From Aphanomyces cochlioides (Eukaryota; Oomycota; Saprolegniomycetes; Saprolegniales; Verrucalvaceae), in NCBI GenBank assembly GCA_019828595.1, contig JAHQRK010000006.1, forward strand, positions 2,976,001-3,040,000: DNA of 64,000 nt, given 5' to 3'. How positions within the stretch are numbered: position 1 is the stretch's first letter; each line of letters begins with the position of its first letter. Below are positions 41,695 to 52,481 of the stretch, one piece after another. The position numbers were made by a program, and so were the translations under genes. The notes below the pieces were generated by a model. That model was given only the letters and a program-made list of their open reading frames with translations, was not told the origin of the DNA and did no database searches.

Positions 41695-43489
41695 ATGAGT
41701 GTGGTAAGTCGTACCATCGTTGCTGGTCTGTGCGCGGCGATTATGGTCGATGCATGGGCTAGTGACGTTTCTTTTGACATCCACGAGAATATGCGTCTTC
41801 GGAAGGAGGCCTCGCCGCTTGTCCATCTCAAAGAAGCGTTTCCAACGTCGGTTTTGACGTCATTTGATCCTCACATGAATTTGGAGACGATTGAAGCCAA
41901 GTACGAGAAGATGGGCATCCACTTTGACGATTTAGCGCTACTCAAACCGCGTTTCTTCTCGAAGGCTATTGTGGATCATACAGCCAAGAAGCCAAAGTAC
42001 TGGCGCCAGCGATATTATATCAATAAGGAGTACTGGGGTGGCCCTGGTTTTCCCATCTTCCTCATGATCGGGTACGACATCAAAATCTTTGACGCTTGTA
42101 TTGACCATCGTGGGCTTTATTCTTTAGTGGTGAAGCAGCGATCCAGCCTTCAGATGTGAGCCATGAAATGTTTCACATGAATACTCTAGCGATTGAGCAC
42201 AAAGCACTCCTGCTCTCACTGGAACATCGCTACTACGGGGAATCCTATCCTGTTCCAGACATGTCGGTCGAGAACATGCAATACTTGACCATTTCTCAAG
42301 CGCTGGCTGATATTGCTCTCTTCCACGACCATATCGCGGAGGAGTACGAGACGCCATCGAGTAAATGGATTGCCTTTGGAGGGAGCTACCCTGGCAATTT
42401 GGCTGTGTGGCTCAAGCAAGAATATCCAGATTTAGTAGTCGGGAGCGTGGCCAGTTCAGCACCTATCAAACTGGTGGCCGACTACAAAGGTATTTGTGTT
42501 CTTCGCTTCTCGCGCTCATTTTTTGCACTGTAGAATACATGGAGGTCGTGGGGAAGGATTTTGAACGCGGTGGAGTTGAATGTGGTAAATCCATTCAAAG
42601 TGCGATGCAAGCTTTAGACGATGCCATCGTCGAGGCACTCAAGACGCCTGGCGACGTAGAATCGACCTTGTACGAAGTCTTATTTCCTTGCGATCCATTG
42701 CAAACGGAGAAAGATGCATTTGTCCTGGAGACTATAGTCAAAGTGAATTTCCAAAATGTCGCCCAGCACAACGATTTCAATCCCGTCACAGTTGAGAAAA
42801 CGTGCAAATATTTCGCCTCTGTCAAGCATGAGCGGCCGCTTGCGCAGCTTGCGGGTTATTTAGCGATGATTGATCCACATGAAAAGTGCTTGCTGTCATC
42901 GTTCGAAGGATCCAGACACAGTATGTCCAAACAAACTTGGGGTCTTGAAAGTCAAATTTCTTTTGTCTAGGTATGATGAGTTTGCCTGAGTACAACAGCA
43001 CTAAATTCAACAGCAAATACATTGCTCGACAATGGCTCTACCACCGATGCACTGAGCTTGGTTTCACACAAACAGCAGCTTCTGGCAAGTCGATTTTTAG
43101 CCCTCTCCAGTTTACAAATTTCGACTTGGCTGGCTCAACTGTATGCAAAAGCACTTTTGGTGACGCATTTGACTTCCACAATGTGCACAAGGTTAACAAG
43201 TGGCTTGGAGGAAACAGGCCCCGCACGCAAAACGTGACCTACACAAACGGTAACATGGATCCTTGGTAAGCTGGTAGCTTGCTTGGTCGAATACTCAATC
43301 GCAATTGTGAATAGGTATCCACTGGGCTTGATTGAGCGAGAACAACTGCCAGATGACACCAATTCAATTATTTTCATCGACGGCACGTCGCACTGCCGTG
43401 ACATTTATGCCCCAATTCCGAATGATATGACGGTGCTGCGACGTGCGCACAAACAAATCGAGAAAGATGTCAGGCGATACTTGAGCTAA
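41695..43489 (+). CDS. Serine carboxypeptidase, family S28 (prolylcarboxypeptidase-like)
   Basis: A secreted or lysosomal serine peptidase that should cleave after proline at peptide ends. ATG 41695 begins a signal peptide (VVSRTIVAGLCAAIMVDAWA). Motifs: RYYINKEYWGGPGFPIFLMIGGE, HRYYGESYP, nucleophile GGSYPG (Ser), DPW in NGNMDPW (catalytic Asp) and GTSHCRD (His). Introns, with frames checked: 42072-42127, 42490-42533, about 42920-42968 and about 43266-43314. Length (about 530 aa) and triad order fit S28. Oomycete secretomes contain many such enzymes; a digestive or virulence role is only inference. Confidence 0.9.
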
Positions 43490-43605
43490 AAGTACCATGA
43501 CAAGCACTGAACAAAAGAATCTGTCGAGTTAGTAAACAGTAGCCAAATCTACGACAACGATTAAGTAAGATCTTGTAAAAAAATCAAGACTACCAATTCA
43601 CTAAA

Positions 43606-45474
43606 CTACCACTCGGAGCGCTGGTAATCCTTGAAAAATTCACCGGCAGGAAAGGAGACTGGATCAAGCTGAAAGCCGCCAAAAATGGGATCTAAAATAC
43701 GTGCAGCAGCGTCGATTTCATCCAGCGGGGTCTGCATGTTGTTACGAAAAGTAAATGATAGAGATTAAATATATATACCTGAAAGTTGTGTTCAACAGCA
43801 ATGGCTTGCGCTTTTTCCCGAGGATTTTCATCGTTGATCCATCCAGTGTCGACAGAATTCATAAAAATCTTGCGTGACTTGAGCTCTTCAGCACATGTTC
43901 GAGTCATCATGTTCACAGCAGCTTTGGCCATGTTGGTGTGTGGATGATGAGGCGTCTTGTATCGGTAGAACTTGCCTTCCATAGCGCTCACATTTACAAT
44001 GAATTTGTATGGCTTGTCACTCTTTCATAACATTAACGAGTCATTCCATGCTTTTGCACACCTTTTCAAAGAGGAGGATGGCACGCTTGTTCAAGATGAA
44101 AGGTGCTAATGTATTGATAGCAAACACTTCAGCCAATTCTAGCAGCCAAAATTTAAACATGCAAGGTAATTTGCCTGCGCAATACCTGGAGATTCTACTT
44201 GGTCAATCTTCAGTTTCCAAGAATTGGTCTTGCGTAAGTCCACTTGTTGCATGTTTGTATCATATTGCTCCGTTGGGTACAAACCAGCTCGCTCACTTTC
44301 AGATAGTTCCTGGTCATCTTTTGTTAACGGCAATTGCGACATCTCTGCGGATTTTGAGGTGGTCGCTGGCTTTGACAATGTCAAAGTGTCTTCAGAGTGA
44401 GTAAGTGCGAGTGGATTTTGCGATGTCTAAACATTTTTTAGTCTTGATGGAGGTATACGAAGCACGTACAGTCAGGGACTGTTGGAATGATGAGTTGCCA
44501 CGAAGTACATCACGAATTGCTGCTGGAATGTCTTCATTTGCTCGACGCTCGTTTGCGAGTAAGTGCTACAAGGGGAGACTATGAGTGCAATTTAAATGTG
44601 GACTTGCACCTGGTAATAATGCGTTGGTCGCCGAATAGTTTGGGTGGCATTGTTGATGAGAATCTCGAGAGAGCCAAAGGTAGACTCGATATTATTCATG
44701 AACAACTCAGTACCAGCCAAGTCACGCAAGTCAAGGCCATATACATGAAGGTTGTGCTAGGAAGGAACTTCTAAACAGCAAATTCCAAAGTCTGCGTACC
44801 TTCCACTTGTCGTAGTCACTTTCTTTGGAGTATCGAATCGCTGCGTCTTGAGGAAATCTACTCGTGGCAATCACAATTGCCCCAGCGCGCAGGAGTTTTA
44901 AGGCCGTATGGTACCCAATTTTCACTCGTGCGCCAGTGACAAGGGTCTTATACCCTGTCAAATCTGTAGTTTGAAGTCGTTTTTCAAAGTTGAGAGCTGC
45001 GCATGTTGGACAAAGTTGGTCATAGAAGTGGTGGAGGACATCAAACCGCTTTTTGCACACATAGCATGATCGAAAACCGTTCAAAGTGGGTGCTTCCTGC
45101 TCTTCTTCTGGCACAGAGTCGGCAATGACAGCACCATCTGGTATTTGAGGTAGCATTGGCGCAGCCGTGGTGAGGCTGTCGAGTGCATTCAAACGTTCGA
45201 CGCGTAGCTTGGTGTTATTTATAAACTGCTTGTCGAGTGCTGCTGCCTGAGCAGCTTTTCGTTTTCGTTCTTGCCTTTTTTGCTTGGATTGCTCGTAGGT
45301 TGCAACGTCTTTTCCATTGAAAAGGCGACTTCGGACGTCTTCACAAAGCGGCAGCACAGCTCGTCGAAGGATCTTGAACTTTGGGGCTTTGAATGCTTCT
45401 AAATTAGAGTGGAAGCTCCCCAAGACTCGGATACACGTCGCCAGATCGTCAGCGGCGATCTCCACTTCGTCCAT
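43606..45474 (-). CDS. Atypical short-chain dehydrogenase with N-terminal Cys-rich domain
   Basis: An NAD(P)-binding SDR. The N-terminal 170 residues are helical and charged, followed by a two-CxxC segment (CYVCKKRFDVLHHFYDQLCPTC) that may bind zinc. The Rossmann domain starts LVTGARVKIGYHTALKLLRAGAIVIATSRFP, has LHVYGLDLRDL, then LEILINNATQT (NNA motif). The catalytic region reads HTNMAKAAVNMM: the Lys is kept but the usual Tyr four residues before it is Thr. C-terminus FFKDYQRSEW. Introns lie near 44730-44800, 44595-44615, 44400-44470, 44150-44200, 44020-44040 and 43735-43780. ATG at 45472-45474 is the first in-frame Met; its 5' region overlaps the outer end of the ADH inverted repeat, which carries a second copy of this promoter. 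Substrate unknown. Confidence 0.75.
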
Positions 45475-45475
45475 C

Positions 45476-46834
45476 TCGTCGCGCGCTTTTTCAATTTGAC
45501 CAGTCAAGTCTCGACAATATTTATAGCCAATGAAACATCACAATATAACCCCTGAACCCCTTCAACCGAATAAACACCACACCCCCTAAAAGAAAGTGAA
45601 CATGATGTCGAGGCCTTTCCTGCGAGAGGATTGTTCGCATGAAGGGCCGACAAGAAGATGTCTTTCATGCATATATTATAGAGTTTAGTCGTTCTTCAGG
45701 ACGATGCGGAAGCGAGCATCCCCGTTGTGGACGCGGTTCATGGCTTCAGCAGCTTTCGACATTGGCATCACTTCCACAATCGAGTTGACGTTCTTCTCGA
45801 CGGCAAACGCCAACATTTCTTCCAATTGAGCCGGCGATCCAATGAGCGAACCAACAAAAGCGATTTGGCGTGGCACTACCGAGAAGGCTGCGAACGAGAT
45901 CGGCTTCTCGGGCAATCCCACCAACACAAACTTGCCTTCCGTCGCCACCATGCTGAAGAGCAAGTTCCAGTCCGTGCTGTCGCTGTACGATGTGCACAAA
46001 ATGATGTCAAAAGATCCCTTGGCAGCTTCGACAGCAAGTGGGTCGCTGTAGTTGACATAGTGGTGAGCGCCCAAGAGTTCCTTGCTGTCCTTTTCTTTGC
46101 GGTTGGACGACGACAAGGCCGTGACTTCAGCGCCGAGAGCCACAGCCCATTGACTACCAAGATGACCGAGACCACCGATACCCAAGACAGCCACCTTCTT
46201 GCCAGGACCAGCACCGTGTTCCTTCAATGGAGCATACGTCGTGACACCAGCGCACATCATGGGAGCCGCACTTTCAGAAGTCATGCCTTCAGGAATGGGA
46301 ACAGCAAACTTGTAGTTGCAGCGGTAGTAGTCGGCATAGCCACCTTGAGTGATGTAGCCTTCGGGGGTCGTGCCATTGTACGTCCAGATCATCTTGTCAC
46401 AGAGTTGTTCACGGTTACGGTTGCAGTGCTTGCAGTCGAGGCAGCTTCCGCATTGAGCGCCGACACCGACACGGGTACCGATGGCATACTTGGCAGGGTC
46501 GACCTTGGATCCCACACGGACGACATGGCCGATGATTTCATGACCAACCACCATGGGGTACTTGATAGCTCCCCATCCGCCAGTGACAGTGTGAAGATCG
46601 GAGCCGCAGATACTGCAGTGTGTGACCTTGATTTCCACGTCATATTCTTCATCGAAGGGCTTGGCAGGGTACGAGTGCGGCTTGACGTCAAAGCCAGGTT
46701 CGAAAGCAGCTTGTCCAGTGTAGACGTTGTTGGAGGCCATGATGATGATGTTGATGTAAATTGGAAAATGAACTCAATCATCCTGAAAGATCTTCGTCCT
46801 GAGGTGAGTGTTTACCCTCCGACTAAACAGGTGG
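45476..46834. repeat. Left arm of large inverted duplication
   Basis: Inverted match to 47637-48972. It includes the SDR promoter, intergenic DNA, the ADH 3' and coding regions and the ADH 5' leader. The inner boundary is sharp (CTAAACAGGTGG against CCACCTGTTTAG). A stretch of about 60 bp of intergenic DNA (near 45530-45595) is diverged, while flanks and coding sequence match. Confidence 0.93.
45685..46740 (-). CDS. Zinc-dependent alcohol dehydrogenase, copy 1 (CAD/YahK-like)
   Basis: A 351-aa NADP-type medium-chain dehydrogenase of the cinnamyl-alcohol-dehydrogenase/aldehyde reductase class. Catalytic zinc ligands: Cys in HCSICGSD, His and Glu in VVGHEIIG, and Cys near PMMCAGVTTY. The structural zinc loop is CGSCLDCKHCNRNREQLC. 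The dinucleotide-binding motif GIGGLGHLGSQWA is followed by SSSNRKEKDSKELLGAHHYVNY. It reduces aldehydes or oxidises primary alcohols in the cytosol. ATG is preceded by a CAT/ATG-rich leader identical in copy 2. The protein is identical to copy 2. Confidence 0.93.
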   Translation of the reverse strand: MASNNVYTGQAAFEPGFDVKPHSYPAKPFDEEYDVEIKVTHCSICGSDLHTVTGGWGAIKYPMVVGHEIIGHVVRVGSKVDPAKYAIGTRVGVGAQCGSCLDCKHCNRNREQLCDKMIWTYNGTTPEGYITQGGYADYYRCNYKFAVPIPEGMTSESAAPMMCAGVTTYAPLKEHGAGPGKKVAVLGIGGLGHLGSQWAVALGAEVTALSSSNRKEKDSKELLGAHHYVNYSDPLAVEAAKGSFDIILCTSYSDSTDWNLLFSMVATEGKFVLVGLPEKPISFAAFSVVPRQIAFVGSLIGSPAQLEEMLAFAVEKNVNSIVEVMPMSKAAEAMNRVHNGDARFRIVLKND

Positions 46835-47636
46835 CAGTGCATCATACAGTCGTAGAGGCCATGCATGTCCTCAGCCCTCTTGTCTCAAGGTCCACCGCAG
46901 GCGATTGTAAGCTAAACTGTGGAAGATCGCGACGAAGAAATTCCTTCCTTTGTGGATTGAGTGGACGTCGCGTCAGGTCAAACCAGTGGGACAGAATCTT
47001 GCGATTTGTTTAGTCTGTGAGTCATCACATCCATGGGACCTTCACACGACTTGTCAGACAAGTTGCAAGTTTCACCAAGTCACTCAAGAACGCAAGTTTT
47101 AGCCTGCAGTTGATAAGTTAGCAGCTATCCTTCGAGCATTCGTCTTTCTCTCTAATAGTCGAAAGTTGTCTGTGCGTTGGTCTCATCCTGTACGACAGTG
47201 CTTCCTCTGCCATCAGTGGCGCCTACCGGTAGATTCTATGTCCGACAAGATGTACTGTAGTTCTCCTCACTCTGATCGAGTGAATATGACGAATCAAACT
47301 TTACTCGGGGTTCTACGAAGACTTCAGCGGTCACCTCGCCAGTGAGGGTGACCAATGCCCGAGTTAACCGATGGATTTCAAGCATGAAGGCAAAATCTAT
47401 CATGAAAAAGGTCTTGTCTCGTGCTGGGATTCGAACAGGAACAGCGTCGGCTGAAGAATTCACATGAACATCCAATGCAAATGATGACTGCCAGACTAAA
47501 CATACACAGTACCACACTCGATGACACTGTCTCATTTCGTAGACATGACGTGGCACTCTCTCCTGTGACTGAGAAGAACTTCTCAATCCACAAAGTGTAT
47601 CTCATTTGCACCACCAAGGACTCAACCCAATGATGT
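46835..47636. other. Spacer between inverted ADH copies
   Basis: About 800 bp without a recognised gene. It serves as the shared upstream region of the two divergent ADH genes. A minus-strand frame (47236-47586) has no family I can name. TGTTCGAATCCCAGCAC on the minus strand near 47420-47436 resembles a tRNA T-arm, but no full cloverleaf is seen. Confidence 0.6.
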
Positions 47637-48972
47637 CCACCTGTTTAGTCGGAGGGTAAACACTCACCTCAGGACGAAGATCTTTCAGGATGATTGAGTT
47701 CATTTTCCAATTTACATCAACATCATCATCATGGCCTCCAACAACGTCTACACTGGACAAGCTGCTTTCGAACCTGGCTTTGACGTCAAGCCGCACTCGT
47801 ACCCTGCCAAGCCCTTCGATGAAGAATATGACGTGGAAATCAAGGTCACACACTGCAGTATCTGCGGCTCCGATCTTCACACTGTCACTGGCGGATGGGG
47901 AGCTATCAAGTACCCCATGGTGGTTGGTCATGAAATCATCGGCCATGTCGTCCGTGTGGGATCCAAGGTCGACCCTGCCAAGTATGCCATCGGTACCCGT
48001 GTCGGTGTCGGCGCTCAATGCGGAAGCTGCCTCGACTGCAAGCACTGCAACCGTAACCGTGAACAACTCTGTGACAAGATGATCTGGACGTACAATGGCA
48101 CGACCCCCGAAGGCTACATCACTCAAGGTGGCTATGCCGACTACTACCGCTGCAACTACAAGTTTGCTGTTCCCATTCCTGAAGGCATGACTTCTGAAAG
48201 TGCGGCTCCCATGATGTGCGCTGGTGTCACGACGTATGCTCCATTGAAGGAACACGGTGCTGGTCCTGGCAAGAAGGTGGCTGTCTTGGGTATCGGTGGT
48301 CTCGGTCATCTTGGTAGTCAATGGGCTGTGGCTCTCGGCGCTGAAGTCACGGCCTTGTCGTCGTCCAACCGCAAAGAAAAGGACAGCAAGGAACTCTTGG
48401 GCGCTCACCACTATGTCAACTACAGCGACCCACTTGCTGTCGAAGCTGCCAAGGGATCTTTTGACATCATTTTGTGCACATCGTACAGCGACAGCACGGA
48501 CTGGAACTTGCTCTTCAGCATGGTGGCGACGGAAGGCAAGTTTGTGTTGGTGGGATTGCCCGAGAAGCCGATCTCGTTCGCAGCCTTCTCGGTAGTGCCA
48601 CGCCAAATCGCTTTTGTTGGTTCGCTCATTGGATCGCCGGCTCAATTGGAAGAAATGTTGGCGTTTGCCGTCGAGAAGAACGTCAACTCGATTGTGGAAG
48701 TGATGCCAATGTCGAAAGCTGCTGAAGCCATGAACCGCGTCCACAACGGGGATGCTCGCTTCCGCATCGTCCTGAAGAACGACTAAACTCTATAATATAT
48801 GCATGAAAGACATCTTCTTGTCGGCCCTTCATGCGAACAATCCTCTCGCAGGAAAGGCCTCGACATCATGTTCACTTTCTTTTTGGGGTGTAGGGTTTCT
48901 TCGGTTATAGAGTGATGTTTCATTGGCTATAAATATTGTCGAGACTTGACTGGTCAAATTGAAAAAGCGCAC
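47637..48972. repeat. Right arm of large inverted duplication
   Basis: Mirror of 45476-46834. At the outer end it includes the SDR promoter and the first codons of SDR, then loses homology after a 12-bp deletion (about 48970-48990). Confidence 0.93.
47731..48786 (+). CDS. Zinc-dependent alcohol dehydrogenase, copy 2
   Basis: A 351-aa protein identical in sequence to the copy at 45685-46740, including the zinc ligands, GHE and GIGGLGH motifs described there. Translations in other frames are also identical between the copies, so the DNA itself is identical or nearly so. The two genes are divergent with an 800-bp spacer. The duplicate doubles dosage of an aldehyde/alcohol-handling enzyme. Identical leaders suggest they share regulation. 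Confidence 0.93.
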   Translation: MASNNVYTGQAAFEPGFDVKPHSYPAKPFDEEYDVEIKVTHCSICGSDLHTVTGGWGAIKYPMVVGHEIIGHVVRVGSKVDPAKYAIGTRVGVGAQCGSCLDCKHCNRNREQLCDKMIWTYNGTTPEGYITQGGYADYYRCNYKFAVPIPEGMTSESAAPMMCAGVTTYAPLKEHGAGPGKKVAVLGIGGLGHLGSQWAVALGAEVTALSSSNRKEKDSKELLGAHHYVNYSDPLAVEAAKGSFDIILCTSYSDSTDWNLLFSMVATEGKFVLVGLPEKPISFAAFSVVPRQIAFVGSLIGSPAQLEEMLAFAVEKNVNSIVEVMPMSKAAEAMNRVHNGDARFRIVLKND

Positions 48973-48990
48973 GAAGTGGACATCGCCGAT
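48946..48990 (+). pseudogene. Truncated 5' end of duplicated SDR gene
   Basis: ACTTGACTGGTCAAATTG followed by AAAAAGCGC and, after a 12-bp deletion, ACGAAGTGGA-ATCGCCG matches the start of the SDR gene at 45450-45520 in inverted orientation. Homology ends within the first codons, and the deletion removes the SDR start ATG. This marks the outer breakpoint of the duplication. Confidence 0.7.
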
Positions 48991-48999
48991 GGAAAATTA

Positions 49000-49985
49000 C
49001 TTTTTCGTTTTGCTGAAGTGTGTGCCATCCTTTTGGACTCCAAATTGTTGTTCAATTCAATTGCGAAACCTCTCTATATAATCTCTATGGCTCTTGATAT
49101 CACGACATGGGCTAAGCTAGAGGAGTCGCTGCAAGCCTGGGCTTTTAGGTGATCCAGACGCAAACGAAGGAAATGGATAGGAGCGGCTGTGGGTTGAAAG
49201 GCCACAGTAGTTGACCGCTGCGGGAGAAGAGACGGTGGGAGGACCGGGAAGGGGGTTGGTTGCTCGGTTGCCCACGAACTACGCCTAGCGTTGACTGGCG
49301 TTGGTGAGGGCGATTGACGGTGCGGGTTTTCAACAGACCCACGGAACTCCTGCAAACTTCTTGGCGCTGAAACTCTCTCGACGGGACGCCACAAACTTAG
49401 AGGTTCATTCAACGCCAGCCAAAAAGAGCTCTGAAAGACTAACTACTCTTCTCCTTTCTACTCCTAACCTCGCACGCAAGCTTCTCAATTGCTCTGCTCT
49501 CGCTTCGCGATTGGTCTCTTGACACTGTCCATCTCCTCAATTGATCGAAGTCTTGATGACAAGCTTTCACAGGATACTGCTCGCCGCCGATCGACTGGTC
49601 TGCCTCTCTGCATTGGCAGACGACACGCTGGCTTGATGCGATCAGCTTTTTCCACTTGTATCGCCCGCTGCTTGGTTGAAAGTCCGCCGCCGGCGATCGC
49701 AAAGATGAGCCCGTTGGCCACTCGTATTGGCCGCTGTTCAACCAATCAGGACGTCAAGTTGACGACAACTCATGCGTTGGATCGGTCTCGCGAGTGCTGG
49801 CTCGCTTTGCCACACTATTACAGGGAACGACAGTTTAAGTGGCCTATCGAAGTTTAGGCGCAATTTTTAAACAGAATAGCCAATTGAAGTGCAGGGATCA
49901 AATGGGCCATTCTAATTGGCGGGATTTTTTGTCATTGGCGCCAAGAATTTTAAATAGTTGTAGCAAGCGTCAGCGCTCCATTTAT
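49000..49985. other. Intergenic region
   Basis: No recognised gene. Overlapping short frames on both strands (49074-49857) lack motifs. ATTGG/CCAAT copies are frequent between 49720 and 49940. Confidence 0.5.
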
Positions 49986-50375
49986 TAAAATGAGCCCTCC
50001 ACAACTCAATACCAAGATTTGCAAAGGCACAAGCACCGTGGACGAGCGCCGGGCTGCTTTGGAGCTATTGAAGAAGAACTTGGAAGTCACCTGTGCGCCA
50101 TCCCGCCGAACACAACTGCTGTGTGCCAGCCGCTTGACGTCGGCATCATGGCTCCGTTCAAGAGACACTTGCGAGACCTCTGGCTGCTTGAGGACGAGAT
50201 TGAAGGCGACGACGACGACGAAGGTCTTGACGATGCCGACCTTGAGAGTCCTACAGTAAGGATGAAGCGAATGGCCATGGTGAACCGCGCCATACTTGCA
50301 TGGGACAGAATTTCGGACGAAGATGTACGAAAAGCGTTTAGGAAGGCGATTCCAAGAAGTACTACTAATGAATAA
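49986..50375 (+). pseudogene. Pogo/Tigger-type DDE_1 transposase, C-terminal fragment
   Basis: The frame at 50019-50375 contains LCAIPPNTTAVCQPLDVGIMAPFKRHLRDLW, the region around the third catalytic Asp of DDE_1 transposases (PPNTT..QPLD.G). The catalytic core upstream is missing. It is a different lineage from the pogo element at 57897-59583, whose equivalent reads PPKCTAWRQPCDLGVIATLKK. Confidence 0.75.
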
Positions 50376-50504
50376 TATAGTATTTTGTATGCGAATGTCC
50401 ATCATGTACTTCTAATAGGCTTAGCGAGCGTAGTACTACTAATTAATACTATGCATACTTGCTTTGCTGTTTGAGTTTATATATAGCGCAACATTAGTAG
50501 TACT
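50358..50504. repeat. Small inverted-repeat unit
   Basis: AGTACTACTAATG at 50358-50370 is perfectly inverted at 50492-50504, and a third AGTACTACTAAT lies at about 50435. The unit follows the transposase fragment stop region, so it may represent a terminus of that element or a separate MITE. Confidence 0.5.
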
Positions 50505-51379
50505 ACTTAGTACTTTTGAACTTCTTAGTTATAGCCTGGCAATGATCGGGCGAGATAATTCCCACCTTACATTAGTCCGGTTTAGACTCAGTTGGACTTT
50601 ATGAACATAAAGGACAGGGACCCATTATAATGTTTCCCGCGCGCCAAATCCATGGAAGTCAGCGAATGACGGAACTATTTGACCAAGCCCCCAAGTCTCC
50701 AGGAGAAACAGCGAACAAATTATTTGAAAAAGTATTGTTAATTTGATACGAATTTCCAGACCCCGTACAATCGAATCACGCCGGCGGATCGATTCACCAA
50801 TCGACACCATTGGCTAATAAATATTTTGGGCGATTGTGATTGGCTGAATAAAATTATAAAGAAAGTACAGTTCCCATACTGTTCTAATTTTCATTCATCC
50901 AATGTATTGGCGCGATTGGAGATTGATACAAAAACGAATCCAAATTGGGAAATTTCTAGCGAATCCAGTGCTATTAAAAGTTACACTAGAGTATTGTTCA
51001 AGCATGATCAAGGATTCTCGTCTAGAGAGGATACACAAAGTCCCACAACCATAATAAGCTTTCAAACGATCATTTGATTGGATGTAAGATCCCCTTTTAA
51101 ATGGCAAAGGAGAGACCTTTCATACCTAAATTCTTGCAAGATCGTATACGAAAAAAAACTCTTACATTTAATGTTAGACAGGATAAATGCTGTATTCTCA
51201 TACTAGTATTTCCTGTAATATAAAAATTTTATGATGACAAGTATTTAAATTCTCTGTCCATCCATCCAATTGGCTGATTTGCATTCGAACTTCGTAAATA
51301 TGCTGACCAATCAGATTGTTTCATTCTAAACTTTCGAAGGAAATCCATAGGCCATTTAAACTGTCGTTCTCTGTATCAT
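50505..51379. other. Intergenic region rich in ATTGG/CCAAT
   Basis: No recognised gene. Copies of ATTGG or CCAAT occur near 50797, 50811, 50839, 50899, 50915, 50944, 51075, 51268 and 51309. Confidence 0.5.
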
Positions 51380-51960
51380 TATTACTTAAACTGTCGAGTA
51401 ACTGCAAACTAGCTGAGTTACCGCTTCTCTAAGGCATGTTACACAAGGGGGCAGTCTAGAGATGGAGGTTGCAATGTAACCAATTCCTGAATCATAGGCA
51501 CATCGTGAATGAGGATTGCAGTGGCGAACCAACAATGAAGTTGCAGACAGGAATGAAAGCTGTAGTTTCTTAGCTGAGAAATCAATCGATAAATCACCTT
51601 GGCGACTAAACATCACAACAGAAACTGCTATGGTTATTTTCTATTCTCTTAGAGCCATCAAGAGCTGCAGCTCATGATTGCAGAGACACACCCGGAGAAC
51701 ACTAAGTAGAGTCGGAGGATGGCTTCGACTCTACTTAGTGTTCTCCGGGTGGGTCGATTACTGATGAGAGGACTGCAATTTCAAGCTGCTGCTCTTGAAG
51801 CCTTGTAGAGAACAGCGAATAACCACAGGAGTTTCTGTTTTGAAGTGAAGTCGCTAAGATAAATTCATCGATTGATGCCGGTGGCTCTGATAGGGAAACT
51901 CCACATCTGCAATTTCTTTGTTGACGCCACGGCATTCCTTATTCAACCCTTGAAGTCTAG
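51380..51960. repeat. Foldback (palindromic) element, unit 1
   Basis: The left side carries ATCGATAAATCACCTTGGCGAC, GAAACTGCTATGG, CATCAAGAGCTGCAGC and GATTGCAGAG, and the right side carries the complements in reverse order. At the centre is a perfect 26-bp inverted pair, 51689-51714 and 51726-51751 (CACCCGGAGAACACTAAGTA...), around an 11-nt loop. It is non-coding on both strands. Outer-arm motifs are shared with unit 2, but the core hairpin is unrelated. Confidence 0.7.
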
Positions 51961-52375
51961 TGCAATCGATAAATCACAGTGGCGACTATACTTCACCACA
52001 AATAACCTCTGTGGTTACTTGCTGTTCTCTAGGAGCCTTCAAGAACTGCAGCTTGTGATTGTAGAGTCTTTCATCGCTTATCTTGTCGCCAACCACCGAC
52101 TCTGCTTCGTGTTGCAAGCAGAGCCTGTGGTTGGCCACAAGATAAGCGATGAAAGAAGGCTACAATCACAAGGTGTAGCTCTTGAAGACTGTAGAGAACA
52201 GCAAGAACCCATAGCAGTTTCTAATGTGAAATTAAGTCGTCGGAGTGATTCGTCGATTGATATCTGTGGCTCCGATAGGTAAACTACATCTATCACCCTC
52301 ATCTGCCATTTCATTGTTGTGAACGTCACGGTATTGCTCATTCAACGCACGATGAAGTCTAGTGCAGCCTAAAAG
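51961..52375. repeat. Foldback (palindromic) element, unit 2
   Basis: It directly follows unit 1 and repeats its outer arms (ATCGATAAATCACAGTGGCGAC, CTGTTCTCTAGGAGCC, TCAAGAACTGCAGC, then reversed complements). Its centre is a different hairpin of about 40 bp per arm starting TTTCATCGCTTATCTTGT (about 52069-52155) with a short loop CGTGTTGC. Both units end AAGTCTAGTGCA, at about 51951-51963 and 52351-52363. Confidence 0.7.
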
Positions 52376-52481
52376 CCCTAATGACTGTTCCTTCTCGCTT
52401 CACGTCGATCTGGGTGTTCTTTCAGGAGTACATATCAGCTAAATGAATCGCGACAAAAATATTTTTTCAAAATGCGCTTGC

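Noticed and set aside
45727..47013. 428-codon plus-strand frame opposite ADH copy 1 (and its mirror 47602-48744)
   Set aside because: It is a codon-bias shadow of the ADH gene: it lies on the opposite strand across the whole coding region, shows no domain, and exists in both copies only because the DNA is identical.
47236..47586. 116-codon frame in the ADH spacer
   Set aside because: No recognisable family, and the segment is not conserved elsewhere in the window.
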